Part shown: in pieces, positions 21,198 through 29,206 of the stretch
Layout: each line of letters opens with the position of its first letter
Position numbering within the stretch: the first letter of the stretch is position 1
The notes under the pieces: model-generated
The model's database searches: none
What the model saw: the letters and a program-made list of their open reading frames with translations, nothing else
What the model was told of the DNA's origin: nothing
Translations under genes and position numbers: made by a program
Assembly (NCBI RefSeq): GCF_011764485.1
Contig: NZ_AP022848.1
Coordinates: 1,454,001-1,518,000, forward strand
Length of the DNA stretch: 64,000 bases
From: Bosea sp. ANAM02
GTDB lineage: Bacteria > Pseudomonadota > Alphaproteobacteria > Rhizobiales > Beijerinckiaceae
Reading direction: 5' to 3'

Positions 21198-21382
21198 GGC
21201 AGTGTCCTTCGCATTTGCGCGGCGCAAGGAACGCAGCCCGCGCTTGTTACCCACGACAGGACCATGCCAGCGATTTCTTAAACGAGACTTAACCCTAACA
21301 GCTAACCTTACTGGGGACTGAACGGCGGCTGCCGTCGGAACTTTCCTCATGCGGGATGCCGGATCGGGGCGATGGCATCGCG

Positions 21383-21805
21383 TCAGGCTGGCGATCGTTC
21401 CCCGCCTGGGGCCGCACGCTTGCGGGCCTTGGCCGCCAGCGCCTCGAATTCCCGGCGGATCGCCTCGAGCTTGTCCTCGTCGAGCTCTTCGAGATCGAGG
21501 AGTTCCTCGCGCGCGCCTTCCAGCCGGCAGATCAGTTCGTCGAGCTTGATCTGCATCGCCGCCGTGTCGCGGTTCTGGCTGTTCTGGATGATGAAGACCA
21601 TCAGGAAGGTGACGATCGTGGTCGAGGTGTTCACCACCAGCTGCCAGGTGTCGTTATAGCCGAATAACGGGCCGGAGAGCGCCCAGAGTACGATTATGGC
21701 CGCGGCGCCGATGAAGGTCTGCGGGCGCCCGGCCCAATGCGCGACGGCCTGGGACAGGCGGGTGAAGAGCGAGCGGTCGCTCTGCGGCATGCGATGCTTG
21801 GCCAT
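21383..21805 (-). CDS. Low-affinity iron permease family protein
   Basis: A 140-residue protein with a basic N-terminus, two membrane helices (about residues 28-46 and 55-75, WQLVVNTSTTIVTFLMVFIIQ) and the conserved NSQNRDTAAMQIKLDEL segment, followed by a charged helical tail. It matches the bacterial low-affinity iron permease (Fet4-related) family; transport has been little tested in bacteria. The start at 21805 has a GGGGGA site upstream; the frame extends to 21847. Confidence 0.82.
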   Translation of the reverse strand: MAKHRMPQSDRSLFTRLSQAVAHWAGRPQTFIGAAAIIVLWALSGPLFGYNDTWQLVVNTSTTIVTFLMVFIIQNSQNRDTAAMQIKLDELICRLEGAREELLDLEELDEDKLEAIRREFEALAAKARKRAAPGGERSPA

Positions 21806-21884
21806 GGAACGATCCCCCGAGGCCGGTTGAGGCTGTGCTGCTCTCAACGCGGCCGGGGCTGCTGCCGTTCCGACGAGAGAGACG

Positions 21885-22721
21885 TCAGACCGTCAGGCGC
21901 TCCGCATGCCAGGCGACGTGCTGGGCCATGAAGGTCGAGATGAAGGTGTAGGAGTGGTCGTAGCCGTCGCGCCTCGTGAGCTGGAGCGGGATGCCGGCGG
22001 CGGCGCAGGCGATCTCCAGGAGCTGCGGGCGCAGGCCCTCCTCGAGAAAGCCGTCGGCCGTGCCCTGGTCGACCAGGAGGTCGCGGACGCGGTGGCCGTC
22101 GGCGATCAGCAGGGTCGAGTCATAGGCGCGCCATCTGGTCTCGTCCGGCCCCAGATATTTCTCGAAGGCAGGGCGCGACCAGCCGGCCGTCGAGGGCTGG
22201 GTGATCGGCGCGAAGGCGGATACGGAGCGGTAGCGCTCCGGGTTCTTGAGGGCGAGCGTAATGGCGCCATGGCCGCCCATGGAATGGCCGAAGATGCCCT
22301 GCCGGTTCATGTCGACCGGAAAATGCCGGCTGACCAGCTCCGGCAGTTCGTCGCGGATATAGGTCTCCATGCGGTAGTTCTTGGCATAAGGCTCCTGCGT
22401 GGCGTCGAGGTAGAAGCCGGCGCCGGAGCCGAACTGCCAGTTCTCCGGTTCGTCCGGCACGCCTTCGCCGCGCGGGCTCGTATCCGGGCAGATGATGGCG
22501 ATGCCGTTGGCGGCGGCTGCGGCGCGGTACTCGCCCTTATCCATGACGTTCTGGTGCGTGCAGGTCAGGCCCGAGAGATACCAGAGCAGCGGAACCGGTC
22601 CGTCCTCGATCTGATGCGGCAGGTAGATCGCGAAGGTCATCGGGCAGGCGCAGGCCGTGCTGTCATGCCGGTAGACGCGCTGCGAGCCGCCAAAGGCCTT
22701 CGAGGCGGAGAGGAGTTCCAT
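21885..22721 (-). CDS. frmB: S-formylglutathione hydrolase
   Basis: A 278-residue alpha/beta hydrolase converting S-formylglutathione to formate and glutathione. The nucleophile elbow GHSMGGHGA has Ser at about residue 148. YLSGLTCTHQNVMDK (about 48-62) and the C-terminal GYDHSYTF with the catalytic His are typical of esterase D/FrmB. RBS AAGGAA precedes the ATG. It is the last gene of the frm operon, separated from frmA by a 210-base gap that holds a family D repeat. Confidence 0.97.
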   Translation of the reverse strand: MELLSASKAFGGSQRVYRHDSTACACPMTFAIYLPHQIEDGPVPLLWYLSGLTCTHQNVMDKGEYRAAAAANGIAIICPDTSPRGEGVPDEPENWQFGSGAGFYLDATQEPYAKNYRMETYIRDELPELVSRHFPVDMNRQGIFGHSMGGHGAITLALKNPERYRSVSAFAPITQPSTAGWSRPAFEKYLGPDETRWRAYDSTLLIADGHRVRDLLVDQGTADGFLEEGLRPQLLEIACAAAGIPLQLTRRDGYDHSYTFISTFMAQHVAWHAERLTV

Positions 22722-22755
22722 GGGGCAATTCCTTCAAAGTCTCGGCGCAACGTTT

Positions 22756-22884
22756 GTCATTCCGGGGCGGCTGGTGGCCGAACCCGGAATCCACGACCAG
22801 GCGAGCCTTTCCCGGCCGGCTTCTTCAAGCGTCGTACCCAGTCGTGGGTTCCGGGTTCAGCGCGTTGCGCTGCCCCGGAATGAT
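22756..22884. repeat. Palindromic repeat, family D (GTCATTCCGGGGC)
   Basis: It begins GTCATTCCGGGGCGG and ends TGCCCCGGAATGAT, with inner GAACCCGGAATCCACGAC and GTCGTGGGTTCCGGGTTC arms. It lies inside the frm operon between frmA and frmB and could act as an mRNA stability or attenuation hairpin. Confidence 0.9.
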
Positions 22885-22931
22885 AAAGGTGGTGCTTCAG
22901 TGCCTGCCGAATGAGGCGGTGGGACGACCGC

Positions 22932-24056
22932 TCAGTAGACCACCACGCTGCGGATCGACTTGCCCTCATGCATCAGGTCGAAGCCGGTATTGATCTCGTC
23001 GAGACTGAGCTTGTGCGTGATCAGGTCGTCGATGTTGATCTTGCCCTCCATATACCAGTCGACGATTTTCGGCACGTCAGTGCGCCCGCGCGCGCCGCCG
23101 AAAGCGGTGCCCTTCCAGACGCGGCCGGTGACGAGCTGGAACGGACGCGTCGCGATCTCCTTGCCGGCCTCGGCGACGCCGATAATGATCGACTCGCCCC
23201 AGCCGCGATGGCAGCATTCCAGCGCCTGGCGCATGACGTTCGTGTTGCCGGTCGCGTCGAAGGAGAAATCGGCACCCCCGCCGGTCAGGTCGACGATCGC
23301 CTGCACGACCTTGTCGTTGCCAATCTCGCTCGGGTTGATGAAGTCGGTCATGCCGAACTTCCTCGCCATCTCCTGTTTCGCCGGGTTGATGTCGACGCCG
23401 ATGATCTTGTCGGCACCGACCATGCGGGCGCCCTGGATGACGTTGAGCCCGATGCCACCCAGTCCGAAGACCACGACATTGGCGCCCGGCCAGACCTTGG
23501 CCGTGTAGATCACCGCGCCGATGCCGGTGGTCACGCCGCAGCCGATATAGCAGATCTTGTCGAAGGGGGCGTCCTCGCGGACCTTGGCGAGCGCGATTTC
23601 GGGCAGCACCGTGAAGTTCGCGAAGGTCGAGCAGCCCATGTAGTGGAAGATCGTTCCGTCTCCTTGGCCGCCGTCGCAGGAGAAGCGCGAGGTGCCGTCC
23701 GGCATGACGCCCTGGCCCTGCGTCGCACGGATCGAGGTGCAGAGATTGGTGCGGCGCGACAGGCAGGACTTACAGCTGCGGCATTCCGGCGTGTAGAGCG
23801 GGATGACATGGTCGCCGGGCTTCAGCGTGGTCACGCCGGCGCCGACCTCGCGCACGATGCCCGCACCTTCATGGCCGAGGATCGCCGGGAACTTGCCCTC
23901 CGAATCCAGCCCCGAGAGCGTGTAAGCGTCGGTATGGCAGATGCCGGTCGCCATGACCTCGACCAGAACCTCGCCGGCCTTGGGGCCGCCGATCTCGATC
24001 GTCTCGATGGTGAGGGGCTTGCCGGCTTCCCAGGCGACGGCGGCGCGGGTCTTCAT
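22932..24056 (-). CDS. frmA: S-(hydroxymethyl)glutathione dehydrogenase / class III alcohol dehydrogenase
   Basis: A 374-residue zinc alcohol dehydrogenase oxidising S-hydroxymethylglutathione to S-formylglutathione. The catalytic zinc Cys is in [14 protein letters not shown] (about residues 36-49), the structural-zinc cysteines in [17 protein letters not shown] (about 94-110), and the Rossmann motif is [12 protein letters not shown] (about 195-206). RBS AAGGAAGGAA is strong. It sits 25 bases after frmR. Confidence 0.97.
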   Translation of the reverse strand: MKTRAAVAWEAGKPLTIETIEIGGPKAGEVLVEVMATGICHTDAYTLSGLDSEGKFPAILGHEGAGIVREVGAGVTTLKPGDHVIPLYTPECRSCKSCLSRRTNLCTSIRATQGQGVMPDGTSRFSCDGGQGDGTIFHYMGCSTFANFTVLPEIALAKVREDAPFDKICYIGCGVTTGIGAVIYTAKVWPGANVVVFGLGGIGLNVIQGARMVGADKIIGVDINPAKQEMARKFGMTDFINPSEIGNDKVVQAIVDLTGGGADFSFDATGNTNVMRQALECCHRGWGESIIIGVAEAGKEIATRPFQLVTGRVWKGTAFGGARGRTDVPKIVDWYMEGKINIDDLITHKLSLDEINTGFDLMHEGKSIRSVVVY

Positions 24057-24081
24057 CGGGTGTTTCCTTCCTTGCGGATGT

Positions 24082-24366
24082 TCATTTCAGATAGGGGCGG
24101 ATGACCCGCATGATCGCGGCGATCTCGTCATTGTCCTCGGCTTCTGCCTGCGCCGCCTCGGCCGGGCGGGCCATGGTCTCGCGCAGATGGCTCTCCAGCA
24201 CCTCGGCCATCAGCCCGGTCGCCGCGCCGCGGAGCGCCGCGAGCTGCTGGAGCAGGGCACCGCATTCCTCGCCGCGTTCGACGGCGGCGATCAGGGCATC
24301 GGTCTGGCCCCTGATCCGGCGCAGCCGCGTGACGGCGCGCTTCTTCTCTTCGGGCGTGTGAGGCAT
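24082..24366 (-). CDS. frmR: Formaldehyde-responsive repressor FrmR
   Basis: A 94-residue, all-helical CsoR/RcnR-type repressor. It starts [21 protein letters not shown], very like E. coli FrmR. The formaldehyde-sensing Cys is in [10 protein letters not shown] (about residue 35), and the paired histidine in EVLESHLRE (about 60) is conserved. Formaldehyde would crosslink the N-terminal Pro2 to this Cys and release DNA. First gene of frmRAB. I prefer 24366 to 24372 because MPHTP places Pro at position 2. Confidence 0.95.
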   Translation of the reverse strand: MPHTPEEKKRAVTRLRRIRGQTDALIAAVERGEECGALLQQLAALRGAATGLMAEVLESHLRETMARPAEAAQAEAEDNDEIAAIMRVIRPYLK

Positions 24367-24400
24367 CGGCACCGAGGCTCCGGTTACCGCGACGCTATGG

Positions 24401-24421
24401 TACTGAGGGGGAGTATGTCAA
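24401..24421 (-). promoter_or_regulatory. FrmR operator within the frm promoter
   Basis: TACTGAGGGGGAGTA (24401-24415) is a TACT...AGTA inverted repeat around a G-tract, the RcnR/FrmR operator design. On the minus strand a perfect -35 TTGACA (24416-24421) abuts it, and a weak -10 (CATAGC) lies about 16 bases further on, so the operator fills the promoter spacer. It is 35 bases upstream of the frmR ATG. Confidence 0.85.
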
Positions 24422-24444
24422 CGCATAAGGCGAGCCGAAACGAA

Positions 24445-24474
24445 AAGAGCGGCAGCGTCGCCGCTGCCGCTCTT
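24445..24474 (-). terminator. Terminator of the barrel gene at 24497-25399
   Basis: AAGAGCGGCAGCG and CGCTGCCGCTCTT form a perfect 13-bp stem with a 4-base loop, followed on the minus strand by a short T-run (TTTTCG). Confidence 0.8.
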
Positions 24475-24496
24475 CATCGATATGTTGCTCGATGGT

Positions 24497-25399
24497 TTAG
24501 AAGCTGTACCCGAGCTTTACCTTGACGAGGTGCTGGCTGAAATTGGTCAGGTCGAGATTGCCCGGCTCGCCCTTGGCCTTGCCGGAGACCTGGACGTTAT
24601 AGGCGGCGGACAAAGCGAGCTGCTTCGTCGCCTGCCAGAACATGCCGGGGCCGACGAAGGTGGCGTAGCCCGCCTCGTTGCCGAAGCCGAGTTCGTTATG
24701 GGCGCGCATATGGCGGACCTCGCCGCTGAGATAGAGCCCATCCGAAACCTGCCAGGCGAGCGAGCCGCTGAGCATGAAGGTGGAGGAGCGCTGGTAGGGC
24801 GAGGGGCCGGTCCAGGTCAGGTCATGCGAGATATTGAGTCCGGCATAGAGCGTGTTCGGGATCAGCGTCTTGTCGGCGAAGAGGCGGATGCCGGTATTGT
24901 AGGTCGTGAAGCGGCCGGCGCCGTCCGGATCGGTGCGGTTCAGGCTGGGATCGATGACCAGCGTGAGGCCGAGCCCGTGCCTATCGCGGCCGAGCACCTT
25001 GTACTTCATCTCGACGCCGGCGCCGAAGGCGCGCGAATCGGCGCTGACGCCGCCCACCGAGCCGCTGGTGATGTTGCCCAGCGTGTAGGGACCGACCTCG
25101 AAGCAAGGGAAGAGGCCGTAGGAGCCCTGCAGGGCCAGGCCATGACTGTTCGCGCTGCCGGTGCGGGTGCCGAAGCCGCTGCCATAGGTCAGGCTCGGCC
25201 CGAAGGAGCCGGGATCGGCGACATCCGTGCCCGTGGTGAAGCCGAAGGCGTCTGTCGGGATGCCCTCGCTCTCCGTGCAGGCGGAGACGACGGGTGGCGG
25301 GGCGACGGGTACTCCCTTGCGGGACGAGAGGTCGGCGGCGATGGCGGGGGCCGAGAGGGCCACGGCGATCAGGGCAAGGGCGATGGCTTTCGAAGACAT
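24497..25399 (-). CDS. Outer-membrane beta-barrel protein of unknown function
   Basis: A 300-residue protein with signal peptide MSSKAIALALIAVALSAPAIA followed by ADLSSRKGVPVAPPP. The rest is rich in glycine and alternating hydrophobic strands and ends KVKLGYSF, a C-terminal aromatic residue typical of barrels recognised by the BAM complex. I do not recognise a specific family. Its promoter carries a Fur-like palindrome (see 25437-25451), suggesting metal-dependent expression; a metal-uptake role is inference only. Confidence 0.75.
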   Translation of the reverse strand: MSSKAIALALIAVALSAPAIAADLSSRKGVPVAPPPVVSACTESEGIPTDAFGFTTGTDVADPGSFGPSLTYGSGFGTRTGSANSHGLALQGSYGLFPCFEVGPYTLGNITSGSVGGVSADSRAFGAGVEMKYKVLGRDRHGLGLTLVIDPSLNRTDPDGAGRFTTYNTGIRLFADKTLIPNTLYAGLNISHDLTWTGPSPYQRSSTFMLSGSLAWQVSDGLYLSGEVRHMRAHNELGFGNEAGYATFVGPGMFWQATKQLALSAAYNVQVSGKAKGEPGNLDLTNFSQHLVKVKLGYSF

Positions 25400-25436
25400 G
25401 GATGAGCTCCGGGGAGATCTCGGATTGATACGCTAA

Positions 25437-25451
25437 TGCAAATCAATTGCA
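25437..25451. promoter_or_regulatory. Fur/Mur-like box upstream of the barrel gene
   Basis: TGCAAATCAATTGCA is an inverted repeat (TGCAA-N5-TTGCA) within AATGCAAATCAATTGCAATA. On the minus strand it overlaps a -35-like TTGCAA, 16 bases before a -10-like TATCAA, about 40-60 bases upstream of the ATG. The shape resembles Fur-family sites of Rhizobiales. Confidence 0.5.
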
Positions 25452-25558
25452 ATAGACATTTCATCCTCGACCAAACCATGTCGGGAGCCTGATGCCGCCG
25501 CGATAAAAGAGCCATAGTGGTTCCCGTAATCCGCCGCGATGTTGTTGCGCAGCAACAG

Positions 25559-26119
25559 TCAGGGCTTGGGCAGAATCGAGAGCCGTTCCAGCGCGCGCGG
25601 CGCGATTCGAGCGAGCGCATCGACCGGCTTCCAGGCGGCGGCATGGACCTCCTCGACCTGCGCGACGAGCGGCAGGGCCGGATCGGCGAGGAAGAGGTAT
25701 TGCAGGTCGTGATGGATATGGGCCGGCTCGCCGCGGGAGGACTTGCCGGGCACGTCATGGCTGTCGATCGTGAAGGGCAGATCGCCGCCCTGATGCCAGG
25801 GGTGGAGGAGAAGGCCCTGCACGCCGGTTTCCTCGATCGCCTCGCGGGCGGCCGAGAGGTGGAAATGCTCTGCTTGCTCCCAATGGCCGCCGGGCTGGAG
25901 CCAGCGGCCGATCACGACATGGTCGATCAATAGCACCTGCGCATGATCGGGCGAGAGCACGAAGGCGCTGGTGGTGAGATGGCCGGGATAGGTGTCGCGC
26001 CGGTCGAGGGCGTGGCCCTGCGCCATCTGCCAGCGCAGCAGGGCAAGATGTTCGTGAGGGCCGGCGACCTTGGCGCGGTAGCGCTCGACGGCGCGGGTGA
26101 GAGCGTTGCGGAAATCCAT
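25559..26119 (-). CDS. NUDIX hydrolase
   Basis: A 186-residue protein with a perfect Nudix box: G-x5-E-x7-REAIEETGV within GGHWEQAEHFHLSAAREAIE (about residues 77-96). It hydrolyses a nucleoside diphosphate linked to another moiety; the substrate is not predictable. The start at 26119 (MDFRNALTRAVERY) lies four bases after the DUF3616 gene stop, so the two are likely one transcript. Confidence 0.93.
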   Translation of the reverse strand: MDFRNALTRAVERYRAKVAGPHEHLALLRWQMAQGHALDRRDTYPGHLTTSAFVLSPDHAQVLLIDHVVIGRWLQPGGHWEQAEHFHLSAAREAIEETGVQGLLLHPWHQGGDLPFTIDSHDVPGKSSRGEPAHIHHDLQYLFLADPALPLVAQVEEVHAAAWKPVDALARIAPRALERLSILPKP

Positions 26120-26123
26120 GGAG

Positions 26124-27167
26124 TCAGCGCGGTTCGAGCGGCAGTCGGTAGGATTCGAAACTGCCGTTCTTCGGGCCGTCATAGCCGATGAGGACGGCGA
26201 GGCCCTTCGCATCCTGTGCCAGGATGGTGAGGGATTCCGCCTTGTCGCCGCCACGCCCCGGCAGATCGCCGAACGTCATGGCGGCATCGGGCCTGGCGGG
26301 ATCGACCAGCATCAGCGAATAGGCCAGGCTCTGTTCCTGCGCGGGTCCGATCAGGGCGAGCAGGCGACCGTCTGGCAGGGGCGCGAGGTCGCGGATGCCG
26401 CGGTTGCTGCCTGCCGGCAGCTCGAAGACCCGTGGCGCCTCCTTTGCGGGGGCGTGGCCCGGCGCGAACAGGGCGTTCAGCGAGGCGCCGACGAGGAAGC
26501 CGCGATTGCCGAGCGAGGGCGCGCGCAGGCCCGCCCAAAGCGTGTCGCCGGTGACCGCGATGCCTTCGATGTTCAGGCCGTTGCCATACCTCAGGCTTCG
26601 GCCGAAAAAGGCGGCGGCCGGGCCGGCGGCACGCAGCATGTCGCTCAGGCGATAGGTCAACTCGACCTTGCCGGTGGCGGTGCCTTCGGCATCGACCCTG
26701 ATCCGGGCGAGATGGAAGGCGGAGAGGCGGAACTCGCCCTTCCTGCGCGAGCAGCCATGCGAGCCCGCGACATAGAAGGCGCCATCGGCATAGGCGACGG
26801 CTTCGCCGTCGAGCTCGGCGAAGCGGCCGGGCATCTTGCAGATGCCTTGCGGCGGCTGGCCGAGCGTGTCGGGTGCGGCCTCGGTTCCGATGATGGGCAG
26901 GGTTGCGTCCGGGGTGATGCGGTTCTCGGCGATGCGGGCGAACTGGGCGAAGGAGCCCTCGTCATTGATCAGCAGGCAGCGCTGCGTGCCGTTAGCGGCC
27001 GGCATGCACGCGAGGCCGCTGACATCGCGCGCCGGCTTGCCCGCCTTCCTGGCGGAAAAGTCTCCAAGTGTTCTGAAGCGCTGTTCCGGCGTCAACGTCG
27101 TAGCCTGCGCGAACGAGGCGCCGAGAAGGCTTGCGGCGAGAAGGGAAACGAACAGGCGGCGGCGCAT
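26124..27167 (-). CDS. Exported DUF3616-like protein
   Basis: A 347-residue protein with a signal peptide (MRRRLFVSLLAASLLGASFAQA) and a beta-propeller-like body with DVSGLAC (about residues 48-54), CLLINDEGSFAQFA and GLNIEGIAV. This matches DUF3616, a family of secreted or periplasmic proteins of unknown function. The start at 27167 gives the signal peptide; the frame is open to 27605 but that would overlap malate synthase. Confidence 0.83.
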   Translation of the reverse strand: MRRRLFVSLLAASLLGASFAQATTLTPEQRFRTLGDFSARKAGKPARDVSGLACMPAANGTQRCLLINDEGSFAQFARIAENRITPDATLPIIGTEAAPDTLGQPPQGICKMPGRFAELDGEAVAYADGAFYVAGSHGCSRRKGEFRLSAFHLARIRVDAEGTATGKVELTYRLSDMLRAAGPAAAFFGRSLRYGNGLNIEGIAVTGDTLWAGLRAPSLGNRGFLVGASLNALFAPGHAPAKEAPRVFELPAGSNRGIRDLAPLPDGRLLALIGPAQEQSLAYSLMLVDPARPDAAMTFGDLPGRGGDKAESLTILAQDAKGLAVLIGYDGPKNGSFESYRLPLEPR

Positions 27168-27245
27168 CGGGCGAATCCGAAGGAAGGGGCGCGGATTGAG
27201 CGCGCGCGGCCGGCGGATGTCAAAGCGCCGTGCCGTCAAACGAAA

Positions 27246-27269
27246 GGGCGCCGCGTTGCCGCGGCGCCC
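27246..27269 (-). terminator. Terminator of aceB
   Basis: GGGCGCCGCG and CGCGGCGCCC form a 10-bp stem with loop TTGC, followed on the minus strand by CTTTCGTTTG. It lies 27-50 bases after the malate synthase stop. Confidence 0.75.
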
Positions 27270-27295
27270 CTCGCGTTCGTTCATCCGCGCTGAGG

Positions 27296-28903
27296 TCAGC
27301 TCAGCTTGGCGTAGGCCGGGACGGTGAGGAAGTCCTCGAAGTTGGGCGCCAGCGAGAGCGTCTCGAACAGCGCGATCGCCTCGGGGAAACGGCCCTTGGC
27401 ATAGTTCTCCGCGCCGAGCTCGCCCTTCACGCGCTCCATCTCTTCCGGCAGGCAGCGCTTGAACAGCGCGGCATCGGCCTTGATCCCGCCTTCGAGAGCT
27501 ACGCCGTACTGGCAGAACTGCCAGATCTGGGCGCGGCTGATCTCGGCGGTCGCGGCATCCTCCATCATGTTGTAGATCGGCACCGCGCCGCGGCCGCGCA
27601 GCCAAGCCTCGATATACTGGACGCCGACGCGGATGTTCTCGCGGAAGCCTTCCTCGGTGCGCGTGCCCTGGTGGACCTCCAGCAGGTCCCTGGCGCCGAT
27701 CGAGACGTCGTCGCGCTTTTTGTCGAGCTGGTTGGCCTGCGGCATCAGCCGGTCGAAGACCTCCATCGCGACCGGGACGAGGTCGGGATGGGCGACCCAG
27801 GTGCCGTCATGGCCGTCGCCGGCCTCGCGTTCCTTATCGGCCTTGACCTTGGCGAAGGCGGCGGCATTGGCCTCCGGGTTGTTCTTGACCGGGATCTGCG
27901 CCGCCATGCCGCCCATCGCGAAGGCGCCGCGCCTGTGGCAGGTCTTGATCAGCAGCAGCGAATAGGCGCGCAGGAAGGCCTTCGACATCACGACCTGCGA
28001 TCGATCGGGCAGGACATAGGCCTTGTTGCGGGCGAGCTTTTTGATGAAGGAGAAGATGTAGTCCCAGCGGCCGCAGTTCAGGCCGGCCATGTGCTCGCGC
28101 AGCTCGTAGAGAATCTCGTCCATCTCGAAGGCGGCGGGCAGGGTCTCGATCAGGACGGTGGCCTTGATCGTGCCGTTCTTCAGGCCGAGCGCCGACTGGG
28201 CGGCGACGAAGACGTCGTTCCAGAGCCGGGCCTCGAGATGGCTCTCCAGCTTCGGCAGATAGAAATACGGGCCGGAGCCGGCGGCCAGCGCGGCCTTGGC
28301 GTTGTGGAAGACATAAAGGCCGAAATCGACCAGCGAGCCCGAGGCTTCCTCGCCGTCGATCTCGATATGGCGCTCCGGCAGATGCCAGCCGCGCGGGCGG
28401 ATGATCAGGACGGCCGGCTTGGCCTTGAGCTTGTAGTCCTTGCCGTTCGTCGGATCGGTGAAATCGATCTTGCCTGCCCAGCGGTCGCGGAGATTGATCT
28501 GGCCCTCGATCATGTTGGCCCAGACCGGCGAGGAGGCGTCCTCGAAATCGGCCATGAAGACCTTGGCGCCGGAATTCAGCGCATTGACGATCATCTTGCG
28601 GTCGACCGGGCCGGTGATCTCGACGCGGCGGTCGAGCAAATCGGCCGGGATCGGCGCGACGGTCCAGTCGCCTTCGCGGATATGCTTGGTCTCGGCCAGG
28701 AAGTCCGGGGTCTCGCCGGCGTCGAAGCGCTTCTGGCGCTCGGCGCGCAGTGCGAGCAGGCGCTTGCGGGTCTCGTTGAAGCGTCGGTGCAGGTCGGCGA
28801 CGAAGGCGAGCGCCTCGGCGGTGAGGATCTGCTCGAAGCCGGGTTGCAGCGCGCCCTTGACCACGACGCCGGCCGGCAGGGTGAGAGTGGGGGTGTCCAA
28901 CAT
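27296..28903 (-). CDS. aceB: Malate synthase A
   Basis: A 535-residue enzyme condensing glyoxylate with acetyl-CoA to malate. The length and motifs fit the A isoform: KVFMADFEDASSP (about residues 113-125), IRPRGWHLPE (about 167-176), ETLPAAFEMDEILYELREH (about 252-270) and GRWDYIFSFIKK (about 277-288). A strong GGAGG site precedes the ATG at 28903. Isocitrate lyase is not in this window. Confidence 0.96.
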   Translation of the reverse strand: MLDTPTLTLPAGVVVKGALQPGFEQILTAEALAFVADLHRRFNETRKRLLALRAERQKRFDAGETPDFLAETKHIREGDWTVAPIPADLLDRRVEITGPVDRKMIVNALNSGAKVFMADFEDASSPVWANMIEGQINLRDRWAGKIDFTDPTNGKDYKLKAKPAVLIIRPRGWHLPERHIEIDGEEASGSLVDFGLYVFHNAKAALAAGSGPYFYLPKLESHLEARLWNDVFVAAQSALGLKNGTIKATVLIETLPAAFEMDEILYELREHMAGLNCGRWDYIFSFIKKLARNKAYVLPDRSQVVMSKAFLRAYSLLLIKTCHRRGAFAMGGMAAQIPVKNNPEANAAAFAKVKADKEREAGDGHDGTWVAHPDLVPVAMEVFDRLMPQANQLDKKRDDVSIGARDLLEVHQGTRTEEGFRENIRVGVQYIEAWLRGRGAVPIYNMMEDAATAEISRAQIWQFCQYGVALEGGIKADAALFKRCLPEEMERVKGELGAENYAKGRFPEAIALFETLSLAPNFEDFLTVPAYAKLS

Positions 28904-29206
28904 GAATGGTCCTCCGATCAGGTTGAAGCCATCATTCCGCGAAAGTGCGTCCTGCAAAATCTGGAAAAAGTGACGATCACTTGTTCCAAGGAGGAAATAA
29001 ATTCGTTTTCGGGAAGAGCGGGATTTGATCTCCTATAAGTTGCATATGGTCGGTGATGAACGCATACTGACGTAACGATAGGGCCTTTTGATTCAAAATG
29101 TGCCGATAGGCTCGACTTCAGCAAATCGGCTTCAGCAATTCGTAAGTTCCGGCCGCCAACGCTTCCAGGGCCGAATGCGGCAATCCGGCCCTGGACGAGT
29201 GACATG
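28904..29206. other. AT-richer intergenic region between aceB and the Tad/vWA gene
   Basis: About 300 bases with no credible ORF. It must hold both divergent promoters. It is visibly more AT-rich than its surroundings (for example AAGGAGGAAATAAATTCG near 28990). I see no strong palindrome, riboswitch or repeat here. Confidence 0.6.

Noticed and set aside
28904..29206. ScfR/RamB-type TTTGCAAA site before malate synthase
   Set aside because: Only partial matches (CTGCAAAATC) were seen.
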